From positions 219,435-283,434 of the forward strand of contig JAIXMO010000041.1 of the NCBI GenBank assembly GCA_025677825.1: 64,000 nucleotides of DNA, given 5' to 3'. Both the position numbers and the translations under genes were made by a program. The stretch is from Helicostylum pulchrum (Eukaryota > Mucoromycota > Mucoromycetes > Mucorales > Mucoraceae). Every line of letters begins with the position of its first letter. Position 1 is the stretch's first letter. This document shows positions 11,442-23,200 of the stretch, one piece after another. The notes beneath the pieces are model-generated. The model saw nothing but the letters and a program-made list of their open reading frames with translations. It did no database searches and was not told the origin of the DNA.

Positions 11442-13369
11442 TTAAACGTTCTTTCTAAAATCCCATATTTTAACTTCACCATCATCAGCAGCGGATACAA
11501 TTCTTGTATCGCTTAAAGCGACGGCGGTAACGGGCCCATGGTGTCCCTCTAAAGCATACAAGCACCTTCCTGTTTCTGTATCCCAAACGCGTAAAGTTTT
11601 ATCATGCGAACCAGATACGATACGTAATTTATCAAATGCTAAACCCCAAATGCCCTGAACATGACCAAACAAAGTACGCAAACATTTACCGGATACGAGG
11701 TCCCAGATTTTAATTGTGTTGTCTAATGCACTGGAGATAATGATGGCTGAATCAGATGGCTCTGTCTTTGTGGTAGAGGTAAAAGATTCTACATTGTTTG
11801 GGGCAGTAGCGGTGTTAATCAGGTTTCGAGGTAAAGGGGAACAACCCGGTCTGTCAAGTGAAGATGGTGGTGGTGCAATAGTTGTTGTGATTGTTTCGAC
11901 AGCATTGTTTACTACTACTACCTGTTCGGTTATTGTGTTTAATCTATGCGTAAAACCATGCATACTCGGAAGAGCGACTTGGACTTGTCCTACATGACCA
12001 CGGTATACTTTGGTGCAGGTACGAGATGCTAAATCCCACAGACGAATCGTTGCATCGTCACTACTGGAGACCAGCATGGTACCTTCGTGACAGATTTTGA
12101 CTGAATTCACCCATTCTGTATGACCAACAAGCGTACAACACTCACCTGCTTCAAAGTTCCAAACTCGAATTGTATTGTCTGTTGATCCGCTTGCCAAAAT
12201 TCGAGAATCAAAATGCAGACTTAAAATACCGCCCGTGTGACCTTCTAGCGTACGAATACATTGGCCAGTGTGATAGTTCCAAATCTTTAATGTGTTATCC
12301 ATTGCGCCAGTGACTAACTTAGCATCATCAAACTGCAATGCTCTGACGCACCGTGAATGGCCAGTCAATTGAAGCTTTTCTTTGCCGGTTTCTAAATCCC
12401 ATACTCGTACAGTTTTATCAAACGAGCCCGTTATGACGATTTTTAAAATTTCGCAAAATTGAACACACATCACGCCATCGCTATGACCATGTAAGGTAAT
12501 TAAATTATATTTATTGGTTCGCCAATTTCTTTCTACTACTAATCGTTCACTGTAGACGTCCTTCCAGGGCCTGCGGAAAGTGGACACGGTAGTAGAAGCT
12601 GGATAGTTACTGGCATGAAGTGTTTCGACGGTTGATTCAGTTGTTTTTTGTCGTTTAGTTTCGATAGTAGTAGGTGTAATGGATTTAGAAGGTCCACAGG
12701 CAATTTGAAGTGGCGATGGAGTTAGTGGAAACGCAACTGAAAGTGGGCGCTTTCGGATAGCAGCTGAACGAGTCTTATCTAATAAAGGTAATCCCCATCC
12801 ACATTTTGAACACTTCTTATCTATATGCTGCTCACACATTTTGTGCCACAATGAATCATCATCAGCTAGTTTCTTCCAAATGCGAGAAACTTGAGCAGCA
12901 TGACAAAGTGTCGTTGCATCCAAGTATGAAAACACTGTAAGTGCTACTTCTTTAGGTAAGATCGAAACAAAATCGATACGTAAAAGTGGGCGAGTTTCGT
13001 TATGAAGAAATGAAAGTTGTGGCATACAGCAGGTGGAAACTATACCTCGTAATATAAGCATTCTTTGATCGCTCGGTGCAGCTGAAAATAATGACCAGAT
13101 ATGTGAAATCGCTTCTCTATCGGATGTTGCCAAGGTTTCCATTTGCTATTTAAAATAGATAACTTAGTTAGAAGTTCTTTTTTTATATGTGTGCGTAAAA
13201 AAAAAAGAAGAAAGCTTACGTCTTGTATTTTTTGAAAGTCAAAGTCGTCAGGTCCTCGGTTTTTTACTAGGTCGGGTCGGTGTCGATAACATAGTTTTTG
13301 AGTGTTGCTTATTTGTGAAGGTACATGGCGAGTTAAAAATGGAAGTAAGCGTTCTTTTTCTTTAGTCAT
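11442..13369 (-). CDS. F-box/WD40 ubiquitin-ligase adaptor, SCON2/MET30 type
   Basis: Two exons (13369-13220, 13145-11442) give 617 residues. It is the substrate receptor of an SCF E3 ligase that in other fungi ubiquitinates the sulfur activators CYS3/MetR or Met4. Exon 1 carries the family signature LCYRHRPDL. Exon 2 has ISHIWSLFSAAP, an F-box (about residues 105-157, with SILPKEVALTVFSYLD) and then MCEQHIDKKCSKCGWGLPLL, characteristic of SCON2/SconB. Seven WD40 repeats follow (about 263-617), each with a GH...WD pattern; repeat 5 carries a low-complexity Thr/Ser-rich insertion of roughly 70 residues. A smaller upstream in-frame Met before MTKEK lies in a Phe-rich stretch and is less likely. 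The next gene downstream on the same strand is the CYS3-like bZIP, its expected target. Confidence 0.93.
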
Positions 13370-13455
13370 TTTGTAAATGAAAGAGGTGAGGTAAAGAAAA
13401 GGAAACAAAAAAAAAAAAGGAAAAACAGGTTTTTTAACTATCGTTTAAGCGTATA

Positions 13456-13463
13456 CACGTGAT
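13456..13463 (-). promoter_or_regulatory. ATCACGTG (Cbf1-type E-box) upstream of SCON2
   Basis: In the 184-base gap between the SCON2-like ATG and the stop of the antiporter, the minus strand reads ATCACGTG about 87 bases upstream of the ATG. It matches the yeast Cbf1 consensus RTCACRTG, the site through which Cbf1-Met4-Met28 acts on sulfur genes. The site is seen; its use here is inferred. Confidence 0.4.
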
Positions 13464-13553
13464 TGATACAGGCAAAAAAAAAAAGTCAATGCAGGGTAAT
13501 AAGGGATTTATTTATTGATGGTTATTTTACAAAAAAAAAAAAGTTTGGTCATT

Positions 13554-16198
13554 TCAAGAAGGATTGTTCATATTTTGTTCTACATGCTTTATTTCTTGTT
13601 GTGCTTTTTGTTTCCAATCTGGATATCTATTTTTATCTATGACAATTTCTGTAGCAGCATTTTGACTATCTTCTATCACAATATGATTATCTTCTTCCCA
13701 AACTTGAATACGAGGATTTAAATGTCCTTCCACAAATATATTTTGCAGAGCAGGTTCTTCTCTTCCGCCTTCTTCTTCTTCTTCAATCAAAGATTTATGG
13801 TTATGATCTTTTAACCTCTTGAATAGGTTTTTAATACCGTGACTATCTCCTCCCTCTGATTCTTCAGATCGTAGTAACCAACTCTTTAGACTTGTTGCAC
13901 TAGATTCATTTTTTTCTGAATTGGTTTGTGAGACGCGAGGTTTCACTGGCTCTAGAAAACGAATGGCTTGTTGTGTATCGAGTGACACAGCACTTCCACG
14001 TCGCGTATCGTCGTCGTACGGTGCTGGGTCTAGTGCATGGTTTGGTTGAAGTGTATCGGATACATCGTCTGGTAAAAAGTCTTCTTCCGCTATATCCGAA
14101 TCAGAATCACTACTCTTACTAACATCAATGGTTATTTCATGATGGTTTCCTTCTTTCATATGATCATGCTGTAACGTATTAAATAAGGTATTTCGTTCTA
14201 ATTCAGTCATACCATGACGTGTATCGTCTTTTTTATGTTCATCACTCTTCTTTGATAGCTGTTGACCGAACTGTAATTTAGGCAATCTTAATACTTGATT
14301 ACTACTAACACTTGTTATGGATAAGGTTCTCGTACGTATTCTCTTTCCTAATTTAAATAAGGGGATGGTGGTACCATGTACAAGTACCGAACAAAATACA
14401 ATAAATAATACAACGGGGCTAATGACTTGAATTGAAATAGGTGAATCTTTTCCTTCGTAAGCTACCTCTAATTCTTCTTTGGCAATCATGGATAAAAAGA
14501 CAGCACCTACACCCATGGGACCAAACCAACCACTGAATATGGCTTCACGGTATGTCTTCATGGCAGGCATGACTGGCTTTAATAAGACAACGATAGGCAA
14601 ACGTCGGAAGAATAATACGAGAATAGCAATTGCAACTAAACGCCACGGTGTTAGTCCCATTGCTTCATTAGAAAAATCCGACCAAGGCTAAAGAATGGGG
14701 GAGGGAAGGAGGTTAATATTTAAAGTTTTTTTTGTTTATAAATATATCTTACAATGATGGCGCCAATGTAAACAAATATGGCTAGATTTAACATCATGTC
14801 AATGACTTCTTGAAAGTGAGCTTCTTCTGTTTCATGTCGAAACCAATCATCCCATGAAAATGCGTTACCCGCTACAAAACAAGCTAATAAATCATCACTA
14901 CCTGAAAAGCCAGTCATGCTCATCAAGAAAAGCTTTATATGGTTCTGATTAGAACTATCGAGGAGAGGTATTTTTTTTATATAATTATACTTACTGCTAG
15001 TGCAATTGCAAATGCAAGAAACGATGGCTTATCAATAAGATGACTGGAAAATCGAGGGTATTAGTTTTTTTAGGCGAGGAATTTATATTTTACTTACTGT
15101 CGTTCCGACCACTGTAATACTTTTCTGGCAACATAACCGACAACAACACCAATAATACAAGATAATACGATTTGAAATAAGCAGGTGATATATATCCATT
15201 TACCAATTGCAGTTCCAATATCGTCTTCTGCAATTAAGAAAATTGCCAAGAATAAAAATGGGAAACCCATACCATCATTGGCACCACTGCATATATATAT
15301 AAAAAGGTTAAAAATTTATTACACGCTAGTTAACTTATATAAAGTACCTTTCTGCTGATAAGGCATTTCTAATATGAGCGGGTACATGCTTTTCTGCAAA
15401 ACGACCTTTTACAACTGAATTTGCTAAAATCTACATATATATTTGTTTATCAGAAGGAGTTTGCATAAATTTAATTTGATTTTTTTTTTTTTTTTGTTCT
15501 TACTGGGTCTGTTGGACAAATACAAGCAGAAATAACTAGGGCTTCCAACTATTATAAATACATTAGATTCAAAAATTATATCAGCAGTTTGAAGATCTCT
15601 TACATAGTTAATGGGAGGCACTAAACCCCAAATAAATAAGCCACTGATCAACCACATAAACATCATAACAGGCATTAATAACACTAGCATTGTTTTCCAT
15701 TCTTTCTTCATATAATGCCTAATAGTAATACATTAGCACAAAGGTGACACCATTTTTTTTAAAAAAAAGAAATAATTACTTTGGTAAATCAATTCCGACA
15801 GCCATTACCTAAACAAAAATAATTTTAATAGTAGGGAGTTAGGGAAAATAATGATTATTAGAAATAGGGTAGTTTGTACCTGAATAGCAATAATGCAACG
15901 AGTGAGTTGCTTGGTAATTTCGTCGTGATGATCCCAACTGTACGGATTAAATCCATTTGTAACTAAGGGACCAGCAATAATCCCGACTACGACAGCAACC
16001 ACTTTTTTTTGCAAATTGTAATAATCAATAAACACACAACAAATATTATAGGTGTAAATAATACTTACATGCTTCGGAGAGAAATAATCTTTCTTTCAGG
16101 AACATGGAGATATACCCAAAAAAGAGAATGAATCCACTTATAATAGCTATAGCTACCGTAAATGTAGATATCTCACCCGGAATGACATGAATAGGCAT
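13554..16198 (-). CDS. Plasma-membrane Na+(K+)/H+ antiporter, NHA1/Sod2 type
   Basis: Ten exons, all junctions in frame: 16198-16069, 16001-15880, 15808-15780, 15718-15604, 15548-15504, 15430-15348, 15286-15098, 15043-14995, 14932-14753, 14687-13554; 691 residues. It exports Na+ or K+ in exchange for protons. Family landmarks in order are MKERLFLSEA-like TM1 end, GIIAGP, QVMAVGIDLP, ACICPTDP (the CPA1 ND/TD motif), GRFAEKHVPAHIRNALSAESGANDG, GSDDLLACFVAGNAFSWDDWFR and PWRLVAIAILVLFFRRLP. The hydrophilic C-terminal tail (last 240 or so residues) is acidic and Ser-rich, as in fungal NHA1, where it is regulatory. Exon 3 is only 29 bases and exon 5 only 45. Its 3' end is 184 bases from the SCON2 start. 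Confidence 0.92.
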
Positions 16199-17158
16199 AA
16201 CAGGTTTAAAAAAAGAAGGTATGTGTGCGCTGAGGAAAAAAAAAGGGAGAGAGAGAGAGCCGTGATTTTTTTTTTATTTTATTAAGGTGTAATACTCGAT
16301 TTACAATTGCATAAAAAAGTACTGCAACAAATTAGTTTTTTAAAAAATGGTACAAAAAAGAAAGAAAGAAAGAAAATAAAAAAAAGAGGGAATAAAAAAG
16401 TATTTTCTAAGATATATATCTATTTGGTTTAGATGAAATTAAAATGTGTATAGTATAGGTTTTTTTTTTTGCAGTTCAAGGAGCATGAATGTTTTTACAT
16501 ATCAAGTCACATAATAGGTTTTTTTTTATTTGTTTTATGTTTAAAAGGGTAAGGCTGCATTTGGGTTCAAAGAAGGGGGGGGGGATGGAGGAAGTTTTTT
16601 ATTCGGGCAGAAAATATAAGAAGGAGGGAGGAGAAAAAAATGGCGCGGTAGAATGAGAAAACAAGGAGGCAGAGATTTTATCTTTTTTGGTAGTACCGAA
16701 ATCAAGTTGTATGAGAAGCTGTCAGTAGAAGGGGGGATTGCAAAGGAATGTATGTTCCAAATCATAGTGAATTTACGTGATAAATGTCACTTTTGAACGT
16801 GCAGGCATTGAAATATCTATTTTATCACTGATTATGATTTTTAGAAGATGCTGACAAAGAAAAAGAAGCGTATAGTAGACGGAGTTCAAAGGTGTAAGAA
16901 TAGTTTCAAATGATAATAAAACGTAGATCAAAGTCAGGGATGTTTTCTTTTGAGAGTCTCCTAGGACCCCTTTTGTGTGTGTGTGTGTGTGCACTACTAG
17001 AAACACAAGATATAAATACATGTATTTATTAGCGGATAAAAAGGAGTATATCTATAAATTAGTTGTTTCCTATTTTCTTTCTTTTTTGTCTTTTTTGTCT
17101 TTTTTTGTACTTTTTTTGTACTTTTCATTATACATACTCTACAAAAAAAAAAAAAAAA
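16199..17158. other. Divergent promoter region with low-complexity runs
   Basis: Lies between the antiporter (minus) and the small membrane-protein gene (plus). It contains A/T and GA runs, a G-run near 16576-16585, a (GT)n repeat at about 16974-16991 and T-rich sequence before 17159. Open frames here are low complexity and not supported. Confidence 0.5.
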
Positions 17159-18001
17159 ATGAAATCTTTGCATTGCGTTTATAGTGGAAATCGATTCGCC
17201 GATCAATATACGCTTGACTTGGAAGGGTTTGTAAGTAAAAAAAAAAAAGTATTTGTAACAAAGAGAACAATCAAATTAAATGGTGTGCGTAAACACATAT
17301 AATTAGATGAGCCCTCATGAATTTACAGCGACAATTAATACATTTAACACAGCAGCCTGGCATTATCCACCACCTAACCCAATGGGATCGGGATCATTAA
17401 ATTACTACTTGCTTTGTTTATCGTCCATGATATTAGTTGCAGTTATAATCGCTATACATTATACACATCAAATTGGCTTTGTCCTCGTGCTTCCTTTCTC
17501 CTTTTTGGCAGTTAGCATGATGATTGTCTACTGGAGACGCAGAAAGATGACTCGAGTAAATTATATGTGGTAACAATAGAGTCATAACTATAGTTAACTA
17601 ACATATATAGCATTACTTACTTAGTTTGAGAGCGCTATGGTTCACTTGTGTACTTGCATGAATGCAACAGAAAATGTACGTGGAATTAATTTCAGGCTGA
17701 GTTATCTAACTCCTGAACAACAAGTTTCTATTCATCCTTCATCTATTTATGCAAGTATATACCATAATATATTATATTATACCTGATCTAACTAATACGG
17801 TTTTTCTTTTTTATTGTATAGGCCATTACAATAGAATTTGATGACAGATACAACTTGCTACATCACTTTTCTAATTCAGCTATAGCCAATAGAAATCAAT
17901 TACCTTCTTACCAGAGTACTTGTATTACTATTTCACCCCCCATGTATGAAATTGATAAACCTACAAGTACTTATTATCCCAATGAAAAGAGTATAGTATA
18001 A
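17159..18001 (+). CDS. Small two-helix membrane protein, weak ERF4/GOLGA7 resemblance
   Basis: Probable exons: 17159-17230 and 17307-17555, then from about 17625 and from about 17821 to the stop at 17999-18001. The first two join cleanly: a short N-terminal part with LDLEGFMSPHEFTATINTFN, then two hydrophobic segments (LNYYLLCLSSMILVAVIIAI and IGFVLVLPFSFLAVSMMIVY) followed by WRRRK. Ending exon 2 at CGA before GTAAAT keeps the frame into FESAMVHLCTCMNATEN. The last splice is ambiguous: either GTACGT or GTATAT can be the donor, with different acceptors. The pattern LELEG..xxxxF..TI...N and a late GIN...EFDD segment recalls the Golgin-A7/ERF4 domain, whose members partner DHHC palmitoyltransferases. 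This is only a suggestion. Confidence 0.45.
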
Positions 18002-18162
18002 TTTAGTGAACCAATAAAATCTAGTTTTACCACAATAAGGAGCGGAGTCATGACGTATCAATAATCAATTTTAATTGGTGTGTTATTATAAGAAGAAAAA
18101 AAAAGCCTTATTATTTTTTTCTTTCCTTTTCCCCCCACTTATTTTTCTTTCTTTATATTCTA

Positions 18163-19514
18163 ATGAGGGAACCTAATTTGTCGTTTCCTTCTCAAAGTAG
18201 AGCAGCTGTTTGTATTACTTCAGCACTTTATGATAGAAGAGCTTTAGATTGTACAGCTACTTTACCTCTCGTTAATTCGCTTACTCATCTTGCTTATTTA
18301 ACTTCTACCTCGCCACGTATAAGAGAAATCTTGTGTTTAGATGGTGGATTAGAAAGACTCGTACGCATCCTGTTTCACACATCTAATAGGTCAGACAGGC
18401 TTACACTTTGGAAATGGACACTTGCTTTCCAAAGTATTGTTAACGTTGGCGTAAGGGGAACAGAGCATATTCGAACTAAAGTAGTTGATGCTGGTATTAT
18501 TCCTTTTGTCTTGACTGTACTTGGCAACTTTTTAAAATCATTTGAGATTATAAATGGTAAAAAGCAATTAAAAAAAGGTAATACTAATACTATTATACTA
18601 TTATATATAAATTGCTAACATTTGTACACACAGATTCAACTGCTCCTTCTTCAACAAGTGCTACAGCATCAACAACAGAATTATTAGGTTGGTATTCCGA
18701 CTATGCAGTATATCACCTGTTTGGCTAAATTTTATTTTTATTTTTTATTATAATAGATAATTCGACAACAAAACCTACTACTACTACTACTACTACTACA
18801 TTATCAAATCATTCATCTCATACCAAATTACTGCGTCGTTCTACGTTCCCTTATGTAAAGATCGATCCAGTGCAAAGACGTTATAAGCGTATTCATAAAG
18901 ATCGACAAGATACCAAGTATCCAGAAATGGAAAACGTATTTCATCGTGAAGAAGACGTCTTATTATGTTTACAATTATTAGCTTATTTATCAAAGTATCC
19001 ACACATCCGTGATCTCTTTCATACATCATTTACAAAGAATGTATTTAGTGCTGTAGAGAAATTTTGTCATCGTCTTCATCCTGGACATATACAGTACTGG
19101 GCTGGTGTCATTATGCGAAATGCCTGTAGAAAAGATGAAACTAAAGGCGGTATCCGTCGCTGTGCTAATATGACTTGTGGAAAATGGGAAACTCAACCTC
19201 GTGAATTCGCTAAATGTAGAAGATGTAGAAAAGCAAAGTATTGTTCAAAGTCTTGTCAGTCAAAGGCCTGGGCTGATGGTCATCGTTGGTGGTGTATCGA
19301 AAGATATTCTTCTATTGCAAATGAAAACCCAAATAATATGACAACTCCTATAACTACCACCCCTTCTGTTACTATGACAACAACAACAACCACTACTACT
19401 AATGTTACTACGCCATCTTCAAATTCCAGTAGTAGTAATAATAATCTGATCGAATCTGATAATGCCGAAACTTCTTCAGAAAGTAGACCTATGCTTATGG
19501 AAATGGGGTTATAA
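18163..19514 (+). CDS. MYND zinc-finger protein MUB1/samB
   Basis: Three exons (18163-18577, 18634-18687, 18757-19514) give 408 residues. The N-terminus (MREPNLSFPSQSRAAV, LYDRRALDCTATLPLVNSL, REILCLDGGLERLVRIL) is the conserved armadillo-like region of MUB1/samB. The MYND finger lies at about 290-335, with the Cys/His series CxxxxC...CRRCRKAKYCSKSCQ...HRWWC. In yeast Mub1 works with the E3 ligase Ubr2 to degrade Rpn4; samB/MUB1 relatives affect morphogenesis in moulds. Between the two parts is a Thr-rich linker that contains both introns. The tail is Thr/Ser/Asn-rich. The second intron's donor is GTTGGT, unusual but the only one that keeps the frame. Confidence 0.88.
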
Positions 19515-20049
19515 ATTTATGCTTAAATTTCACACACACAACACACACACACAGACAGCTTTTTTTCTTTTCGTTTCTTTTTTCACATTTTATTCTCTCC
19601 TCGAACTCACTCCTTGTTACAAGTATACCTATTCTCCTTTTTTTTCTTTGCTCTTTTTTTTTTAATCGCTCGCTTACACTCTCACTTTATCAATCTATTG
19701 GCATTTTTCTTTTTTTTTTCTTTTTTTTTTTGAATCTTACAACAAAAAAAAATACACTTTTTTTCCCTCTTTTTTTTTTAAAAAAAAAACCTAGACTTTC
19801 TTTTTTTTAAAAAAAAAGAATATTTATGCAAGAAAAAACAAACCAAAAAAAAAATTCATTGTATCTAAACTGTTCACTATATCTTTTTTTTTTCTTTCTC
19901 TTCCCCAATTCCATTTTGTTTCTATAACAACAAAAAAATAAAAAATAAAACATTATAATATACTTTCTCACGTGTTTGGCGCCTTTTTAATCAAAAATAT
20001 TTAAAATTCTTGTTTACATTTCTTTTTTTCTTCTTTTTAACACGTTAGT
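19515..20049. other. Pyrimidine-rich intergenic spacer
   Basis: 3' region of the MUB1-like gene and promoter of the TRS85-like gene. It starts with (CA)n at 19531-19552 and is dominated by T/C runs, with two T-run/A-run palindromes (19771-19789, 19801-19817). A TCACGTG-like box lies near 19968. No coding signal. Confidence 0.55.
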
Positions 20050-20224
20050 ATGGAAAAACCGTTACCTTCATACCCGTCAGCTCGAGATTTTATAGCTAAA
20101 ACGATTTCACCAGTTATTGCTATTGCAGCAAGTGAAGATGCGGAAGAATTATGTCGTGTCAATCACATTCCATCGTTCGCAGACTTTATTAAACCTTTTG
20201 GTGACATGATTACTGGAAGAAGTA

Positions 20225-20257
<33 letters not shown>

Positions 20258-23200
20258 CAGCCGTTTTTTCTCGTAGCATTAAAACTTATTTTTTTGTTGT
20301 TGTTGTCCTAGTTTCTCCTCGCGATTGGCAAGGAGTTCCTATTCCAATTGACAACTTTAGTGTTCGGTTTAAACCTATAAATAAATTGGACGAACCTAAC
20401 CATCAAGCCGTCATGAAGTTTATACAAGATGAAGTTAAATTGAAAGGTGATACGTTTCAAGGTCCTATAGAAGAAATCAAATGTAGAAATGACGTTTCTG
20501 AAGATTATTTAAACAGTAAGTCCTCTTGCTTAACAAAAAAAATAATGGTTTTTAAAGGGCTTCTTTAGCTCCTTTGGATGAATTGACACCTTGGTACGGT
20601 AGCTTTAAAAATATCATGTTGTCGTTACGAGGAATTACGGAACATGAAACGTTCGATCACCCAGTTGCAACCATGATTGTTATTTCTTCTTCTAACCCTG
20701 ACCCTGTAAGCACCATTATGCAATTGTATAACCCAAACGTACCTTCTTTTACTATTGATAAACCATATGTCGATACAAATATCCTTCGATATTATGTTGT
20801 CCTTCATGATCCTAATCGTACTACATTAGAGCAGTAAGTAAATTTCATTTTTTCATTTTTTTTTTTTTGGTTACTGATTTTTTTGCATTGTTTACTAGAT
20901 CGACAGCTGTATTTGAAAAATTGAAACGCACAGTTGGATTACATTGTTATTTACTTCAAATCAATTCTAATCCACGAGATCCTTTAGATGATGATAGTAT
21001 AGAGGATATGTCACAGGATGAAATTAGAGCTATTTGGGAGCATGGTTTAGCTGAATCTTATCGAATTGAATCCGAATTACAAACCTATGCTTCGTCACTT
21101 GATACAACAACAACAACACCTAGTAGTGGTAGCGGACATACTCGATCTAGTTCAATTGCTTCCAACTTGAGTAGTTTACAAGCTACCGTTGTACACGGTA
21201 CTTCTATTCGATCCGTACCTGTTGATTCAACCACAGAAGAAACCGAGACAAAGAGGGTACAAGGTGTGTTGGAGACACCCGTTATTCAATACGGTAGATG
21301 TATGACTCCAGATGATGTAGATAATGTCAAGAATATGGTACGAGAATTTGTTGTACAGAGTATGGTACCATTTATGGAGCGTAATATTCAACACTGGAAT
21401 GAACAAGTGGCTTCGGCTCGTAGAGGATTAACAGGCCGTTTATTTGGCGCCAGTAGACGATTGTTTGGATCTACCAATCGATCAGCCACTCCTCAGTCTG
21501 TACAGACAATTGCGGTCCAAGGACCCAACGTGCCGATTGGCTCAAGCACTTTGACCATATACCCTTACGCCGCACCCGAAGCACAAATGCGAAAATTAGC
21601 AGATTATGCCTTTATGCTACACGATTATAAATTCGCGCATACTATTTATGATACCGTAAGACGTGATTATGCAACAGAGAAAACTTACAAGTATCATGCA
21701 GGTACCCAAGAGATGCTTGGTACTTGTCTGTTAATGATGAATCAACCATTAACAAGTAAATTGGACGTCGACCGTAATTTTGAGCTGGCTGTACAGCAAT
21801 ACATTGGAAGATGTAGAGCCCCATTTCATGCTACTAGAACTACCATCATGTACTATGAATTGTTAAAGATGCGCGGCATGTGGAAAGATGTCCCAACTGC
21901 TTTGGTTCGCATGACCGGAGAAGATTCGGATTTAAGATCCGGCTTGTTCTTGGAGCAAGCCGCTCATTGCTTTTTAAGAGCTAATAAACCCATGGTTCGC
22001 AAGTATGGGTTTCATTTGGTTATGGCTGGGCATCGATATGGTAAAGCTTCACAGGTAAAAAAAACATCAAAAATTTTAATACATATCTTTTTCTTTTTTT
22101 TTAATTTTTTTTATATACGGTAGCGTTTGCACGCGTATCGTGCCTATAAAATGGCTTCATATGTACTTGACGATCATTCTTGGTCTGTAGCTAAAAGTCA
22201 TATACAATTTGCATTGGGACGCCAAGCATACCATTTAGGTAGATTAGAGGATGCCGTTACTTATTTCTCAAATGTATTAGCCGATACCAAACAAACGCCT
22301 CAACAACAACTAGCTCATATTCGAGAGTTCTTATTTATTTATAAACAGTATACGACACAACAAGGAATCGACCCATTAAAGGAATCTTTACCTCATCTAA
22401 CCCTGCCCGTAATTGAAGATAAAGATATTCAAGCCACTTTATCCAACGCGCAATCGAACACGACGAATCTGGAAGAATGGGCTTTGATGGAAATCGAGTT
22501 GTTGGAGGAGTGTATTAAAAACGGGCATATATCTAGCGCCAAAAAGGCGTTGGCCGTTCAGCAACAGGATGATCATAGGGTTGTGTGTGCCGTAGGTGAA
22601 CCCGCTATTGTACACGTTGAGCTGCATAATCCGTTACAGGTCTCTATTTCGTTAAGTGACGTGATTTTGGGCTGTCAGTATAGAAAATCAACTGAGGTGG
22701 TTGAAAATCAAGAAGTAGACGCGTATCAGGTTATGCCTGACTGTAAGCAGAGTTCCCAGGCTTCAGATATGTTTGATTTTGAAGAATTTGAGTTACAAAA
22801 GATATCTGAAATTACTTTGGAACCTATGGAAAAAAGAACTGTAAGTCCCCAACCCCCACTTAAAGTACAGAAAAGAAAAAAAAATGCTGATATAAAGGAT
22901 TTCTTGTTAGATTAATTTGGCTATGGTACCTCGTCATGAAGGTAGTGTACAAGTGAATGGATTACACTATACTTTGAATGAACTGGTACATACGTTTAGA
23001 CCGTTCCATAAAAAGGGTAAGAGACTTAATAAGACCAAAGAAGAGATGATGTCGGTCATGCATGCACCGGATCGATCGCTTGATATCTTGGTGACTTCTC
23101 CCATGCCTCTACTTGATTTAAACTTTCATCATGTCCCTGAAACCATCTTGTCTGGTGAAGTGGTACAGACCGTACTTGAAATTAATAATAAGGGACACAA

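Noticed and set aside
11716..11997. 93-codon plus frame inside the SCON2-like gene
   Set aside because: Antisense to the low-complexity insertion of WD repeat 5.
16541..16765. 74-codon Pro/Phe-rich minus frame
   Set aside because: Built on a G-run and purine-rich sequence; no start context, domain or splice partners.
20222..20311. Frame reading through intron 1 of the TRS85-like gene (poly-Phe)
   Set aside because: The stretch is a T-run intron with GTAAGT...CCTAG ends; removing it joins conserved PRDWQGVPIP in frame.
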